Shown here: positions 20,411 through 29,267 of the stretch, piece by piece
Layout: each line of letters opens with the position of its first letter
Numbering within the stretch: position 1 is the stretch's first letter
NCBI RefSeq assembly: GCF_900186535.1
Contig: NZ_FYDE01000005.1
Coordinates: 1,898,895 to 1,962,894, forward strand
Direction: 5' to 3'
Origin: Marasmitruncus massiliensis
GTDB lineage: Bacteria > Bacillota > Clostridia > Oscillospirales > Ruminococcaceae
DNA: 64,000 nt
The notes under the pieces: generated by a model
The model's database searches: none
Told to the model about the DNA's origin: nothing
What the model saw: the letters and a program-made list of their open reading frames with translations, nothing else
Position numbers and translations under genes: made by a program

Positions 20411-21424
20411 ATGGCAGAATATCAGGATTGCCCGGATTATTTAAAAGAATTCTTATTTTACATTCTTACTATTCGAGGACGCTCTAAACGCACAGTTGAC
20501 GCTTATTATATCGATTTGCGTACATTTTTAAGATACATAAAGTGTGTTAAAATAATTAAACAGGACCCGGATAATCAAGATGATTTTTCGAAAATACAAA
20601 TTAAAGATATCTCAATTGAAGATATTTCATCAATAACTCTTTCTGATGTCTATGCGTTTTTATCATTTGCAGCGAATGATCGTGATAATAATGCTAAAAC
20701 CCGTTCCCGTAAGGTGTCTTCAATCAGATCTTTTTTTCGTTATCTAACAGTAAAGTCAAATTATTTAAAAACGAATCCTGTTGAAAATTTGGAAGTACCA
20801 TCAATAAAGAAATCTATGCCGCGTTACTTGACCCTGGAAGAAAGTTTAGAATTGCTGACACGTATAGAGTCGAGCAATTATGAACGGGATTTTTGTATTG
20901 TAACACTTTTCCTAAACTGCGGTATGAGGCTTTCGGAATTAGTCGGTATTAACTTGTATGACATCAGAGAAAATACAATCAGACTGCTTGGTAAAGGTAA
21001 TAAAGAACGAATGATCTATTTGAATGATGCGTGTCAAAATGCAATATCAGCCTATTTAGATGTACGCACACCGCCAAACAATGAAAAACACCGGGATGCC
21101 TTATTCCTTTCTTCACGTGGAACTCGGATTACGCCAAGACGGGTGGAACAGATCATTGCTGACTGTCTCAGGCAGGCAGGCTTGGAAGGACAAGGTTATT
21201 CTCCCCATAAGCTTCGCCATACTGCTGCTACGCTGATGTACCAGCATGGCAATGTGGATATCCGTGTGTTGAAGGAGATATTAGGCCACGTCAGTCTTTC
21301 AACAACTGAAATATATACTCACGTATCAAATACTCAAATGGAGAATGCAGCTAAAAATTCTCCGCTTTCTAATGTGACTCCCGTAAAGAAAAGACGTGCT
21401 CCTAAAGTTTCAAAGAGTGATTAA
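20411..21424 (+). CDS. Xer-type tyrosine recombinase (host)
   Basis: A 337-residue tyrosine recombinase with an N-terminal SAM-like DNA-binding domain (about 10-125) and a catalytic domain with Arg in CGMRLSEL, Lys in KGNKER, the HKLRH box and the final LGHVSLSTTEIYTH with nucleophile Tyr near residue 300. It lies outside the phage repeats and converges on spoIIM, and xerD/ripX lies near spoIIM in Bacillus, so it is taken as the host chromosome-dimer resolvase, not a phage integrase. Its 5' leader is the phage integration site. GGGGGAG precedes the ATG. XerC/XerD naming is left open. Confidence 0.85.
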   Translation: MAEYQDCPDYLKEFLFYILTIRGRSKRTVDAYYIDLRTFLRYIKCVKIIKQDPDNQDDFSKIQIKDISIEDISSITLSDVYAFLSFAANDRDNNAKTRSRKVSSIRSFFRYLTVKSNYLKTNPVENLEVPSIKKSMPRYLTLEESLELLTRIESSNYERDFCIVTLFLNCGMRLSELVGINLYDIRENTIRLLGKGNKERMIYLNDACQNAISAYLDVRTPPNNEKHRDALFLSSRGTRITPRRVEQIIADCLRQAGLEGQGYSPHKLRHTAATLMYQHGNVDIRVLKEILGHVSLSTTEIYTHVSNTQMENAAKNSPLSNVTPVKKRRAPKVSKSD

Positions 21425-22084
21425 ACCTCCCAGTTTATAAAAAAGGACTGCGTCTATCAAAGAAATCAATAAACAAATAACAGTAAATGCTACAAATTTC
21501 ATACAGTAGCGGCGAACACGGGAAGAGTCTGTTTGCTGCTGCGCAAGTAATGTCATTCGGAAAAGAGAAACAGCCATTAATAAAGATGCCCTGCATGCCA
21601 AAATCAGCAAACAGGTTCCCATTAATAATACCGGAAACAAAAGAACCAGTATATATCGTATCGCCGAGAACCCATATTGCGCATAAAGCATTCCAATTGA
21701 AAAACCATAGCCTAAACCTTTAAATATGGGTACAAAAATAATAATAGGCTGAGAAATCGTGCAAAACCCACAGACAAACAATAAGACCAGCATTACAAAT
21801 AAGGAACTGAATGTTGCCGCCGCGACACCCAAAAAGGAAGCTGTCTGACGGCGTTCGATATAACCGCCAAGTACAGCTTGCATCGTAGTTATCGTAGTGC
21901 TGTCAGCGTTTCGGATCAGCAACGTTCCAGCCAGCATTCCAAGCAAAAACAGGCCGGCAAGCAGATGATTCAATCCAAAATGTGTATGAAACGGCCGCAA
22001 AGCCAACCTCTCACGTCTTTGTGAAACTGGTTTTGCGGTCATTTGCTGATAGATCTTGTCCAAATTATAAGTATTCCAACTCAT
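21410..22084 (-). CDS. spoIIM: Stage II sporulation protein M
   Basis: A 224-residue membrane protein with about five hydrophobic segments of the SpoIIM family, part of the SpoIIDMP machinery that thins septal peptidoglycan during engulfment. AAAGGA lies 8 bases before the ATG at 22084; an ATG at 22093 lies right at that site. The 3' end overlaps the convergent xer gene by 15 bp. It suggests the organism sporulates. The family call rests on hydrophobic pattern and neighbourhood, so it is less certain than most. Confidence 0.7.
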   Translation of the reverse strand: MSWNTYNLDKIYQQMTAKPVSQRRERLALRPFHTHFGLNHLLAGLFLLGMLAGTLLIRNADSTTITTMQAVLGGYIERRQTASFLGVAAATFSSLFVMLVLLFVCGFCTISQPIIIFVPIFKGLGYGFSIGMLYAQYGFSAIRYILVLLFPVLLMGTCLLILACRASLLMAVSLFRMTLLAQQQTDSSRVRRYCMKFVAFTVICLLISLIDAVLFYKLGGLITL

Positions 22085-22195
22085 TGCAGCCATCCTTTCA
22101 CTTTAACTTCTCATAGAAAGCATATGATGGCTGACATTTTTTTATTCCTTGCGGAATACTGCCCTTCTTCCCTCTTCCCTGTAGATGGTAATTTT

Positions 22196-22996
22196 TCACT
22201 TTCCAAGCTCATAAGCACGTTTGATCGTATCATCAAAGCACTCCAATAAAGCCTGATTAAAGTGATTTCTTGAGAGTGCCTCCAAGCCTTTAAAAGTAGT
22301 ACCACCCTTGGATGTAACCATGTCGATCAGTTCCTGATGAGTCTTCCCTGTTTCCATCATCATTTTAGCGCAACCGATCAGGCTGTTGCAAAAAAGCCGG
22401 TTCGCAACTCCCGCATCAAATCCTAATTCGACGGCCCGGTCAACAAACACTTTTGCAAAGAGATAAATATAAGCCGGGCTGCTGCCATTCAGAGGAATCA
22501 CTTCATTCATCATGTCCGGTGAAATCTCTTCCACCTTGCCTGCAGATGCAAACACTTCTTTGATAAAATGAAATTCTTCTGCTGTTGCAGGCTCAATACG
22601 GCTCAAAGCGATAGAACCATATCCTACCAAAAGAGGTGTATTTGGCATAACCCGAATCACTTTAGCGTCAAATCCAAGTTCCTGCTTAATTGCTTCAGCA
22701 CTGATACCGGCCATGATTGTTACGAAAACTGTTTTAGGATTTGCATAAAGCTTAATCTCTGTCATTACATCTGTAAAGTTTTGCGGCTTCACAGATAAAA
22801 CAACATATTCGCAAGCAGACACCAATTGCCCAATTGTATTGCAGGCATGAAATCCACAGTTTTGATAACTGTCACAGACATCCCGGTTAACATCGTAAAC
22901 CGCGATTTCATCTGCGCTAAGCATCCGCGATGAAATAATTCCGTTGATAATTGCTCCAGCCATTTTACCAGTTCCAATAAACCCAATTTTCAACAA
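22196..22996 (-). CDS. proC: Pyrroline-5-carboxylate reductase
   Basis: A 266-residue enzyme that catalyses the last step of proline synthesis with NAD(P)H. Seen: N-terminal Rossmann motif IGFIGTGKMAGAI (residues 4-16), VLSVKPQNF near 70, MPNTPLLVGYGS near 120 and the C-terminal dimer domain with LNGSSPAYIYLF and TSKGGTTFKGLE. The start is TTG after GGGAG (two adjacent TTG codons, 22996 or 22993). It lies 9 bp downstream of the SCIFF maturase gene. Confidence 0.95.
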   Translation of the reverse strand: MLKIGFIGTGKMAGAIINGIISSRMLSADEIAVYDVNRDVCDSYQNCGFHACNTIGQLVSACEYVVLSVKPQNFTDVMTEIKLYANPKTVFVTIMAGISAEAIKQELGFDAKVIRVMPNTPLLVGYGSIALSRIEPATAEEFHFIKEVFASAGKVEEISPDMMNEVIPLNGSSPAYIYLFAKVFVDRAVELGFDAGVANRLFCNSLIGCAKMMMETGKTHQELIDMVTSKGGTTFKGLEALSRNHFNQALLECFDDTIKRAYELGK

Positions 22997-23005
22997 ATCA
23001 CTCCC

Positions 23006-24370
23006 TTAAAGTGTCGCCGCCTTAATCATAATTGCGCATTCGACACGTTTCTTTTCCAGTTCACAGGACAATTGAAACGGTTTCAGGATATCTCCGCAAT
23101 ATTGCATGCTGTTGGCGTTACATCCCCCGGAACAGTAAAATTTGGCCCAACAATTTTTACATTCCTTTTTACCGTAAACAGTGGCCGATGCAAACTGTTT
23201 CTTCCGTTCAAAGTCAAGTGACTGGCTGAACACATCACCCATCTTCCAATCGGTGTGCCCGACAAACTGATGACAGGGATAAACATCGCCGGAAGGCGTA
23301 ACAGCAACGTATTCGTTGCCGCAGCCACAGCCACGCAAACGTTTAATTGCACAGGGACCTTGATCCAAGTCAATCATGAAGTGGAAAAAGTTGAAATCTT
23401 CCTTGGTTCCTGCCCGTTTTACCATGATGTCGGCTAAACGTTCGTATTCAGCAAAAACCTCAGGAAGATCTTGTTCGGTTAAAGCATATGGCGCTGAAGG
23501 ATCAGCCACTACCGGCTCCACCGAAATCTGATCAAAGCCCAGACTATTTAAATGCAGCACATCATTTGCAAAATCCTTATTAAACTTTGTGAAAGTACCT
23601 CTTACATAGTACTGGTCAAACTGGCCATTCCGGCGCTTTTCTACCAAACGCTGGAATTTTGGAATAATGCTGGCATAGCTCCCCCTGCCGTCAACATGGG
23701 GGCGCATAGGATCATTGACTTCTTTACGGCCGTCAATGGACAATACCACATTGGACATTTCCCGGTTGATAAAATCTATTTTATCATCGTTCAGCAAAAT
23801 GCCGTTCGTTGTAATTGTAAAGCGAAATAGCTTGTCATGTTCTTTTTCAAGCGAACGTGCATATTTTACAACTTCTTTGACCACATCAAAGTTCATCAGT
23901 GGCTCGCCGCCGAAAAAATCGACCTCTAAATTATGCCGTCCATAGGAATACTTAATCAAATAGTCAATTGCCGCTTTTCCAATCTCGGCAGACATCAACT
24001 CCCGATGCCCCATATATTCGCCGGAATCCGCGAAACAATATTTGCAGCGCAGATTGCAGTCATGGGCGATATGTAAACACATTGCTTTCACCGGGGATGG
24101 CACCATCATCTTTGCAAATTTATCATAATCATCTGAGGAAAATAATTGGTCTGCCTTGTGCAGAGTAAAAATTTCCTGATAAGTTTCTTCAATTTCCTGT
24201 CTGGTATGCCCCTGTTCAAAACGCTGAAACAGCCAGTCCGGGCATTTTTCGGTGAGCTGTTCGTCCAAACAGCCGAGCATGTCGTAAAACAGATCATCCA
24301 CAATATGTACAGCACCGCTGTTCACATCAAGTACGATATTGTAACCATTTAGCTTATATTGATGTATCAT
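23006..24370 (-). CDS. scfB: SCIFF peptide thioether maturase (radical SAM/SPASM)
   Basis: A 454-residue radical SAM enzyme that forms Cys-to-Thr type thioether crosslinks in the SCIFF peptide (family knowledge). Seen: the cluster motif CNLRCKYCFAD near residue 105, GGEPLMNFD near 150, and a SPASM domain with CAIKRLRGCGCGNEY, CHQFVGH and CKNCWAKFYCSGGC. The ATG at 24370 (GGAG 8 bases upstream) is favoured over a start at 24439. It lies directly behind the SCIFF gene, separated by an attenuator hairpin. Confidence 0.93.
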   Translation of the reverse strand: MIHQYKLNGYNIVLDVNSGAVHIVDDLFYDMLGCLDEQLTEKCPDWLFQRFEQGHTRQEIEETYQEIFTLHKADQLFSSDDYDKFAKMMVPSPVKAMCLHIAHDCNLRCKYCFADSGEYMGHRELMSAEIGKAAIDYLIKYSYGRHNLEVDFFGGEPLMNFDVVKEVVKYARSLEKEHDKLFRFTITTNGILLNDDKIDFINREMSNVVLSIDGRKEVNDPMRPHVDGRGSYASIIPKFQRLVEKRRNGQFDQYYVRGTFTKFNKDFANDVLHLNSLGFDQISVEPVVADPSAPYALTEQDLPEVFAEYERLADIMVKRAGTKEDFNFFHFMIDLDQGPCAIKRLRGCGCGNEYVAVTPSGDVYPCHQFVGHTDWKMGDVFSQSLDFERKKQFASATVYGKKECKNCWAKFYCSGGCNANSMQYCGDILKPFQLSCELEKKRVECAIMIKAATL

Positions 24371-24403
24371 TCTAATTCTCCATAATGAAACTTTAGCGTA
24401 AAA

Positions 24404-24435
24404 GGATAATGGCAGTTCTGCAACTGCCATTATCC
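24404..24435 (-). terminator. Hairpin between SCIFF and its maturase
   Basis: GGATAATGGCAGTT and its complement form a perfect 14-bp stem with a 4-nt loop followed by TTTT on the minus strand. Partial termination here would yield more peptide than enzyme. Confidence 0.8.
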
Positions 24436-24453
24436 TCAAACAAAAAATCCAAT

Positions 24454-24600
24454 TTATTTGTTTTTGTTTTCACATTTCTGATTAGCAACAGTGCAGGAAG
24501 TTTTGCAGGCGGATTGGCAGGATGCCTGACATTCGCCGCAACCGCCTTTAACAGCGGATTCTTTTAAGTTCGCATGGTTAATCGTTTTTACGTGTTTCAT
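24454..24600 (-). CDS. scfA: SCIFF ranthipeptide precursor (six cysteines in forty-five)
   Basis: A 48-residue peptide MKHVKTINHANLKESAVK followed by a core with six Cys spaced as GGCGEC, SC, SAC, TSC and KC. This is the nearly invariant Clostridia SCIFF precursor. The maturase is encoded next to it. ATG at 24600 after GAGGAT. The mature product's role is not firmly known. It was too short for routine ORF cut-offs. Confidence 0.95.
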   Translation of the reverse strand: MKHVKTINHANLKESAVKGGCGECQASCQSACKTSCTVANQKCENKNK

Positions 24601-24635
24601 GACTTATATCCTCGTTTCTTTGAATTTGCCCAATT

Positions 24636-24664
24636 ATTATATCATGTTTCTGGCAATAATTCAA
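24636..24664 (-). promoter_or_regulatory. SCIFF promoter
   Basis: On the minus strand TTGAAT, 17 bp, TATAAT, ending 35 bp before the SCIFF start codon. Confidence 0.7.
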
Positions 24665-25063
24665 TCATCTGCATTTTTTTCTTTTGTTGACTCCGGCTAC
24701 TCCGCCAATGGAGCCGGCAAGAAGAACGGCAACCAATTTTGTCAGTGCCGCTATGCCAAAATCCCCTCCACATAATGCGAGACTGGCCAAGCTTAAAACG
24801 CCAAACAGGCAAATTCCACACACCAGCCCCATCAGCAACCCCTTTTCACGGGACATGCCGGAACTGATCAGTCCAGCAATCATACCGCCAAAAACGAATG
24901 TCAGAGTTGCCATCAGTGTGACAGCAGATTCTGGAACATCCTGAAGCTCCATAACCACAGACATGAAAATCAGCAATAACAGACACGCCGCCACGCCCGA
25001 AATAATTCCATAAGTAATTGGGCGGAAAAAACGTTTCGCCCCCTGCATATTAGGCTGCTTCAA
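24665..25063 (-). CDS. TIGR04086-type clostridial membrane protein
   Basis: A 132-residue protein with four hydrophobic segments and a basic C-terminus (NKRKKCR). Proteins of this type recur between yajC and the SCIFF gene in Clostridia (recollection of the TIGR04086 family). The run GGGGGG 6 bases before a TTG at 25063 decides the start; an ATG at 25096 lies upstream of that site. Function unknown. Confidence 0.7.
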   Translation of the reverse strand: MKQPNMQGAKRFFRPITYGIISGVAACLLLLIFMSVVMELQDVPESAVTLMATLTFVFGGMIAGLISSGMSREKGLLMGLVCGICLFGVLSLASLALCGGDFGIAALTKLVAVLLAGSIGGVAGVNKRKKCR

Positions 25064-25125
25064 ATAAATCCCCCCTTTTTGTACAAGAGTATTCATTTGT
25101 ACAGCCCAATATGCCAGTCCGTTTA

Positions 25126-25452
25126 TTACTTAACAGCAGGAGCTTTTTCGTGCGGAGTGTTATTCTGCTGGATTGCCCAGCGGGCAATCCGGATTTTATT
25201 CCGGTCAGAACCCGTTTCAATTAAAAGGCTGTCATCACGCATAGAAATAATGGTTCCGATAACACCGCCAATTGTGATAATCTCATCTCCAACTTCAAGA
25301 TTGGAGCGCATAGACTGGGTCTCTTTTTCACGTTTTTTTTGTGGCCTGATCAGCAAAAAATAAAAAATGACAAAAATCAGGACTAACGGCAAAAAGCTCA
25401 TCAGAGTTCCGGCGGTGCCAGCCTGTGTAGCTGTAGCATCCAGTAGTAACAT
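25126..25452 (-). CDS. yajC: Preprotein translocase accessory subunit YajC
   Basis: A 108-residue protein with one N-terminal membrane span (about 18-40) followed by the motif IRPQKKREKE and the YajC core VGDEIITIGGVIGTI. It associates with SecDF at the Sec translocon. GGAGGT lies 8 bases before the ATG at 25452. Confidence 0.93.
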   Translation of the reverse strand: MLLLDATATQAGTAGTLMSFLPLVLIFVIFYFLLIRPQKKREKETQSMRSNLEVGDEIITIGGVIGTIISMRDDSLLIETGSDRNKIRIARWAIQQNNTPHEKAPAVK

Positions 25453-25549
25453 TGAAACGACCTCCAAATTTTATGAAAAATTTTAGACATTGGTATTATT
25501 ATACTGTTTTTTTGTATGTCATGCAAGTACTTTATAAAACATGCATCCA

Positions 25550-26680
25550 TTAAATTCTGCGCCCTAAAATTGGTACCCAGTGTTTATAAAAAGTTTCAAA
25601 AGTTCCATTATCCAATGCTTCACGAATTTTTTCCATCAGCGTATTATAAAAATACAGGTTATGCATGACTCCCAGCCGGGAAGCTAAAATTTCGTTCGAA
25701 CGGAACAAATGACGAAGATAAGCCCTGCTGTGGTCACGGCATACAGGGCAGCCGCAGTGCTCATCCAACGGATGCGGATCGGTTTTATATTTTTCATTAT
25801 GCAGGATACGGATACCGTCCCATGTAAACAGGGTTCCGTGACGCGCATTGCGGCTCGGCATCACACAGTCAAACAGGTCAATCCCTCTGTGTACCCCTTC
25901 CAGGATGTTGACAGGCGTCCCTACCCCCATTAAATAACGCGGCTTATCAGATGGCATATACGGTTCGACAGCCTCAATCGTATCATACATTTCCTGTACT
26001 GTTTCCCCTACCGCCAGACCGCCGATGGCATAGCCGTTTAAATCAAGCTCTGCGATTTCCTGCATGTGTTGAATTCTCAAATCTGTGTAAGTAGAGCCCT
26101 GATTGATGCCGAACAGCATCTGGTGAGGATTCAGTGTATCTGGCAAAGCGTTCAGCCGCTCCAGTTCCTTTTTGCAGCGCACAAGCCATCTGGTCGTCCG
26201 AGCGATCGATCTGGATACATAGTCATAAGGCGCGGGATTTTCTACGCACTCATCGAAAGCCATGGCAATCGTGGATGCTAAATTGGACTGGATGCGCATG
26301 CTTTCTTCCGGCCCCATAAAAATCCGATGGCCGTCTAAATGACAGGCAAACGTAACCCCTTCCTCTTTAATTTTGCGCAGCTTCGCAAGGGAAAATACCT
26401 GAAACCCACCGCTGTCTGTCAAAATGGGACGATGCCAGTTCATAAACTTGTGAAGGCCGCCCATTTCGCGGATAACATCATCCCCGGGACGAACATGCAG
26501 ATGATAGGTGTTGCACAGTTCAACCTGACACTTTAAGTCTACCAAGTCGATAGAGGAAATGCCGCCTTTAATCGCAGCCGAAGTGCCCACATTCATAAAT
26601 GCGGGGGTCTGCACGGTACCATGTACTGTCTCAAATTCCCCTCGCCGCGCATGACCTTCTTTTTTCATTAATCTGTACAT
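25550..26680 (-). CDS. tgt: Queuine tRNA-ribosyltransferase
   Basis: A 376-residue TIM-barrel enzyme that exchanges guanine 34 of GUN anticodon tRNAs for preQ1. Seen: DSGGFQVFSL near residue 92 (catalytic Asp), the nucleophile region LFDCVMPSRNARHG near 262-275, and the zinc site CGCPVC...H near 305-335. It follows queA by 12 bp, and the pair makes two successive steps of queuosine synthesis. Confidence 0.96.
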   Translation of the reverse strand: MYRLMKKEGHARRGEFETVHGTVQTPAFMNVGTSAAIKGGISSIDLVDLKCQVELCNTYHLHVRPGDDVIREMGGLHKFMNWHRPILTDSGGFQVFSLAKLRKIKEEGVTFACHLDGHRIFMGPEESMRIQSNLASTIAMAFDECVENPAPYDYVSRSIARTTRWLVRCKKELERLNALPDTLNPHQMLFGINQGSTYTDLRIQHMQEIAELDLNGYAIGGLAVGETVQEMYDTIEAVEPYMPSDKPRYLMGVGTPVNILEGVHRGIDLFDCVMPSRNARHGTLFTWDGIRILHNEKYKTDPHPLDEHCGCPVCRDHSRAYLRHLFRSNEILASRLGVMHNLYFYNTLMEKIREALDNGTFETFYKHWVPILGRRI

Positions 26681-26692
26681 TTTTCATTCTCC

Positions 26693-27721
26693 TTATACAA
26701 TCAGCATTGCGTCCCCGAAACTAAAAAATCTGTAATGCTCTTTAACAGCGGTTTCATAAGCTTTCATCGTGTGCTCATAACCTGCAAACGCACTGACCAG
26801 CATAATCAAGGTGCTTTCTGGAAGATGGAAATTCGTAATCAGGCCATCCAATACTTTAAACTGATAACCCGGATAAATAAAAATGCTGGTGTTGTCGTCG
26901 TCTTCACGAATTTTCCCGAGCTTTGTGGCTACAGATTCCAAAGTGCGGCAGCTGGTTGTTCCAACCGCGATCACGCGATTCCCTCTTTTTTTCGTTTCAT
27001 TGATCACATCCGCGGTATGTTTTGAAAGATGATAGTGTTCGGAATGCATATGGTGCTCCGTAATTTCCTCCACCTTAACCGGGCGAAAAGTGCCTATTCC
27101 AACATGCAACGTTACATCGACAACATTGATTCCTTTCTTTTGAATCTTTTCAAGCAGCTCTTTTGTAAAATGCAAGCCGGCGGTCGGTGCCGCGGCGGAA
27201 CCAAGCTCTTTGGAATAAACGGTCTGATACCGTTCATTATCCTGAAGCTCCTTTGTAATATAAGGAGGCAAAGGCATCTTTCCAATCTGTTCCAAAATCG
27301 GATAAATATTGGAGCCCTCATAATGCATATGAACCAACCGGTTTCCGCCTTCCACTGTTTTCAGGATTTCAGCAGTCAAAAGACCGTTTCCGAATACAAA
27401 GCGTGCGCCTTCCTTTGCCTTTTTTCCCGGCTTGACCATAACCTCCCAGACATCTCTTTCTTTTTGTTCCAAAAGAAGAAATTGCATGGCGCCTCCGGTT
27501 TTTTCCTTCGTTCCAAAAAGCCGTGCGGGAATGACTCTTGAAGTATTGACTACCAGTGTATCTCCCGGATTCAGAAAGTCAATGATATCATAAAAGTGAT
27601 AGTGGTCTGTTTCTCCTGTCCGGCGATCCAGCTTTAATAAACGGGAATGATCCCGGGGTTCTATCGGTGTTTGCGCAATCTGATCTTCAGGCAGATCAAA
27701 AAAGAAGTCCGATTTTTTCAT
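26693..27721 (-). CDS. queA: S-adenosylmethionine:tRNA ribosyltransferase-isomerase
   Basis: A 342-residue enzyme that adds the epoxy-cyclopentane ring to preQ1 in tRNA. Seen: [25 protein letters not shown] at the N-terminus in outline, [12 protein letters not shown] near 60, [10 protein letters not shown] near 175, and [10 protein letters not shown]-like region near 225. It begins the queA-tgt-yajC transcript unit. GGAGG is 8 bp before the ATG. Confidence 0.95.
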   Translation of the reverse strand: MKKSDFFFDLPEDQIAQTPIEPRDHSRLLKLDRRTGETDHYHFYDIIDFLNPGDTLVVNTSRVIPARLFGTKEKTGGAMQFLLLEQKERDVWEVMVKPGKKAKEGARFVFGNGLLTAEILKTVEGGNRLVHMHYEGSNIYPILEQIGKMPLPPYITKELQDNERYQTVYSKELGSAAAPTAGLHFTKELLEKIQKKGINVVDVTLHVGIGTFRPVKVEEITEHHMHSEHYHLSKHTADVINETKKRGNRVIAVGTTSCRTLESVATKLGKIREDDDNTSIFIYPGYQFKVLDGLITNFHLPESTLIMLVSAFAGYEHTMKAYETAVKEHYRFFSFGDAMLIV

Positions 27722-27777
27722 TTTTTCAGGTCCTCCAAATTTCCAGGCAATTTATTGTGTTAAATCATCATATTTTG

Positions 27778-27806
27778 TTGACATCAGCGATTTTCAATGA
27801 TAATAT
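27778..27806 (+). promoter_or_regulatory. Promoter of the lysine-biosynthesis operon
   Basis: TTGACA, 17 bp, TAATAT; the transcript would start just before the lysine riboswitch. Confidence 0.75.
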
Positions 27807-27840
27807 TATAAAAAATAGAATCATCGAGTATATATTATAT

Positions 27841-28046
27841 TAAGCCGAACCGGTAGAGGCGCGTCTTTCATCAGTATCCGGACCTAGACTGCCAGAGTCG
27901 TTAAAAGCCGTGTGAAAGGGACAGACGCCGAAGAAAGATGCTGGCAACATTTTTCTGGGCACATGGTCGAAAGACGTGTGACTGTCATCATGTAATATGA
28001 TGGAGAGCTATGGGTGGCAACGGGATACGTATGTCCTGTGTCAATC
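27841..28046 (+). ncRNA. Lysine riboswitch (L box)
   Basis: Recognised by conserved L-box blocks in order: GGTAGAGGCGCG, CAGTA, AAGGGACAGACGCCGAAG, CTGGGCACATGGTCGAAAG and GGAGAGCTATGGGTGGC. The pairing arms around them form the expected five-helix junction in outline. It lies between a strong promoter and asd-dapA-dapB, so lysine would reduce expression of its own pathway. Ends are approximate to about 10 nt. Confidence 0.88.
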
Positions 28047-28078
28047 ACGATAACTTCTCTATTATATTGCAATTTGCG

Positions 28079-28100
28079 CCGGTTTTCAACCGGTTTTTTT
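28079..28100 (+). terminator. Riboswitch expression-platform terminator
   Basis: CCGGTT-TTC-AACCGG followed by seven Ts, 51 bp before asd. It is placed to stop transcription when lysine is bound. Confidence 0.8.
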
Positions 28101-28151
28101 AATATCTGAACGTATGACGTAAAATGATTCGATTGAAAGGAATGTCGAGCA

Positions 28152-29231
28152 ATGAAAGAATTTCATGTTGGTGTTGTTGGCGCAACAGGTATGGTTGGAC
28201 AGAGATTTATTTCTCTGCTGGAAAATCATCCTTGGTTCCGCCTTGTCGTGGTAGCCGCTTCCCCCCGTTCAGCGGGAAAAACGTATGAAGAAGCAATCGG
28301 TAACCGCTGGGCGATGCCTGCCCCGATGCCGGAAGCTGTTAAAAAGATGATAGTCATGGACGCTTCCGATGTGGAAGCGGTCGTGAAAAAAGTTGATTTT
28401 GTTTTCTGCGCGGTTGATATGAAAAAAGATGAAATTAAGGCGCTGGAAGAGGCTTACGCGAAGGCAGAATGCCCGGTCATTTCCAATAACTCCGCTCACA
28501 GGTTTACCCCCGACGTTCCTATGATTATTCCCGAAATCAACGCTGCCCATGCCGAGATTATTCCCGCGCAGCGCAAACGCCTTGGCACGAAACGCGGCTT
28601 TATCGCTGTAAAGTCCAATTGCTCTTTGCAGAGTTATGTCCCCGCCCTGCACCCGCTGAGGGCTGATTTTGGCGTCACAAAGTCACTTGTCTGTACCTAT
28701 CAGGCAATTTCCGGTGCCGGAAAGACCTTTGAGACCTGGCCGGAAATGATTGATAACGTGATCCCGTTTATCGGGGGCGAAGAAGGCAAGAGCGAAAATG
28801 AGCCGCTGAAGATCTGGGGAGAAGTAAAAGACGGAGAAATTGTGTCTGCGAAATCCCCTTCCCTCACAGCACAGTGCCTGCGGGTTCCTTGCAGTGACGG
28901 CCATATGGCTGCGGTGTTTGTCAGCTTTGACAGGAAACCCACTATTGAACAGATCAAAGAAAAATGGGCCTCCTATTCCGGTGAACCGCAGGCTCTCAAT
29001 CTGCCCAGTGCACCGAAGCAATTTCTGCACTATTTTGAGGAAGAAAATCGTCCGCAGACCAAGTTGGACCGTAATCTGGAAAACGGCATGGCGGTCTCTA
29101 TCGGCCGGCTTCGCCAAGATACGCAATACGATTACAAGTTTGTTTGCCTTTCCCACAATACCCTGCGCGGAGCAGCGGGCGGCGGTGTTCTGCTCGCTGA
29201 ATTGCTCGCGGCAAAAGGTTATTTTGATTAA
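28152..29231 (+). CDS. asd: Aspartate-semialdehyde dehydrogenase
   Basis: A 359-residue enzyme that reduces aspartyl phosphate to the semialdehyde for lysine, threonine and methionine synthesis. Seen: VGVVGATGMVGQRF (NADP site, residues 6-19), the catalytic Cys in KSNCSLQSY near residue 158 and the substrate His region CSDGHMAAVF near 253. The length and SNCSLQ context resemble the archaeal/fungal-type branch more than the classical bacterial one. First gene under the lysine riboswitch. Confidence 0.93.
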   Translation: MKEFHVGVVGATGMVGQRFISLLENHPWFRLVVVAASPRSAGKTYEEAIGNRWAMPAPMPEAVKKMIVMDASDVEAVVKKVDFVFCAVDMKKDEIKALEEAYAKAECPVISNNSAHRFTPDVPMIIPEINAAHAEIIPAQRKRLGTKRGFIAVKSNCSLQSYVPALHPLRADFGVTKSLVCTYQAISGAGKTFETWPEMIDNVIPFIGGEEGKSENEPLKIWGEVKDGEIVSAKSPSLTAQCLRVPCSDGHMAAVFVSFDRKPTIEQIKEKWASYSGEPQALNLPSAPKQFLHYFEEENRPQTKLDRNLENGMAVSIGRLRQDTQYDYKFVCLSHNTLRGAAGGGVLLAELLAAKGYFD

Positions 29232-29267
29232 TCTGACATAATACTATTGGTAAAGGATTGATTCATC

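Noticed and set aside
20898-20910. Single TGTAACAC-like sequence inside xer
   Set aside because: It has no partner arm at 46 or 56 bp and lies outside the phage; taken as chance.
20411-21424. Tyrosine recombinase as the phage's own integrase
   Set aside because: It lies outside the right 70-bp repeat, no third repeat copy was seen beyond it, and it converges on spoIIM as a host xer gene would.
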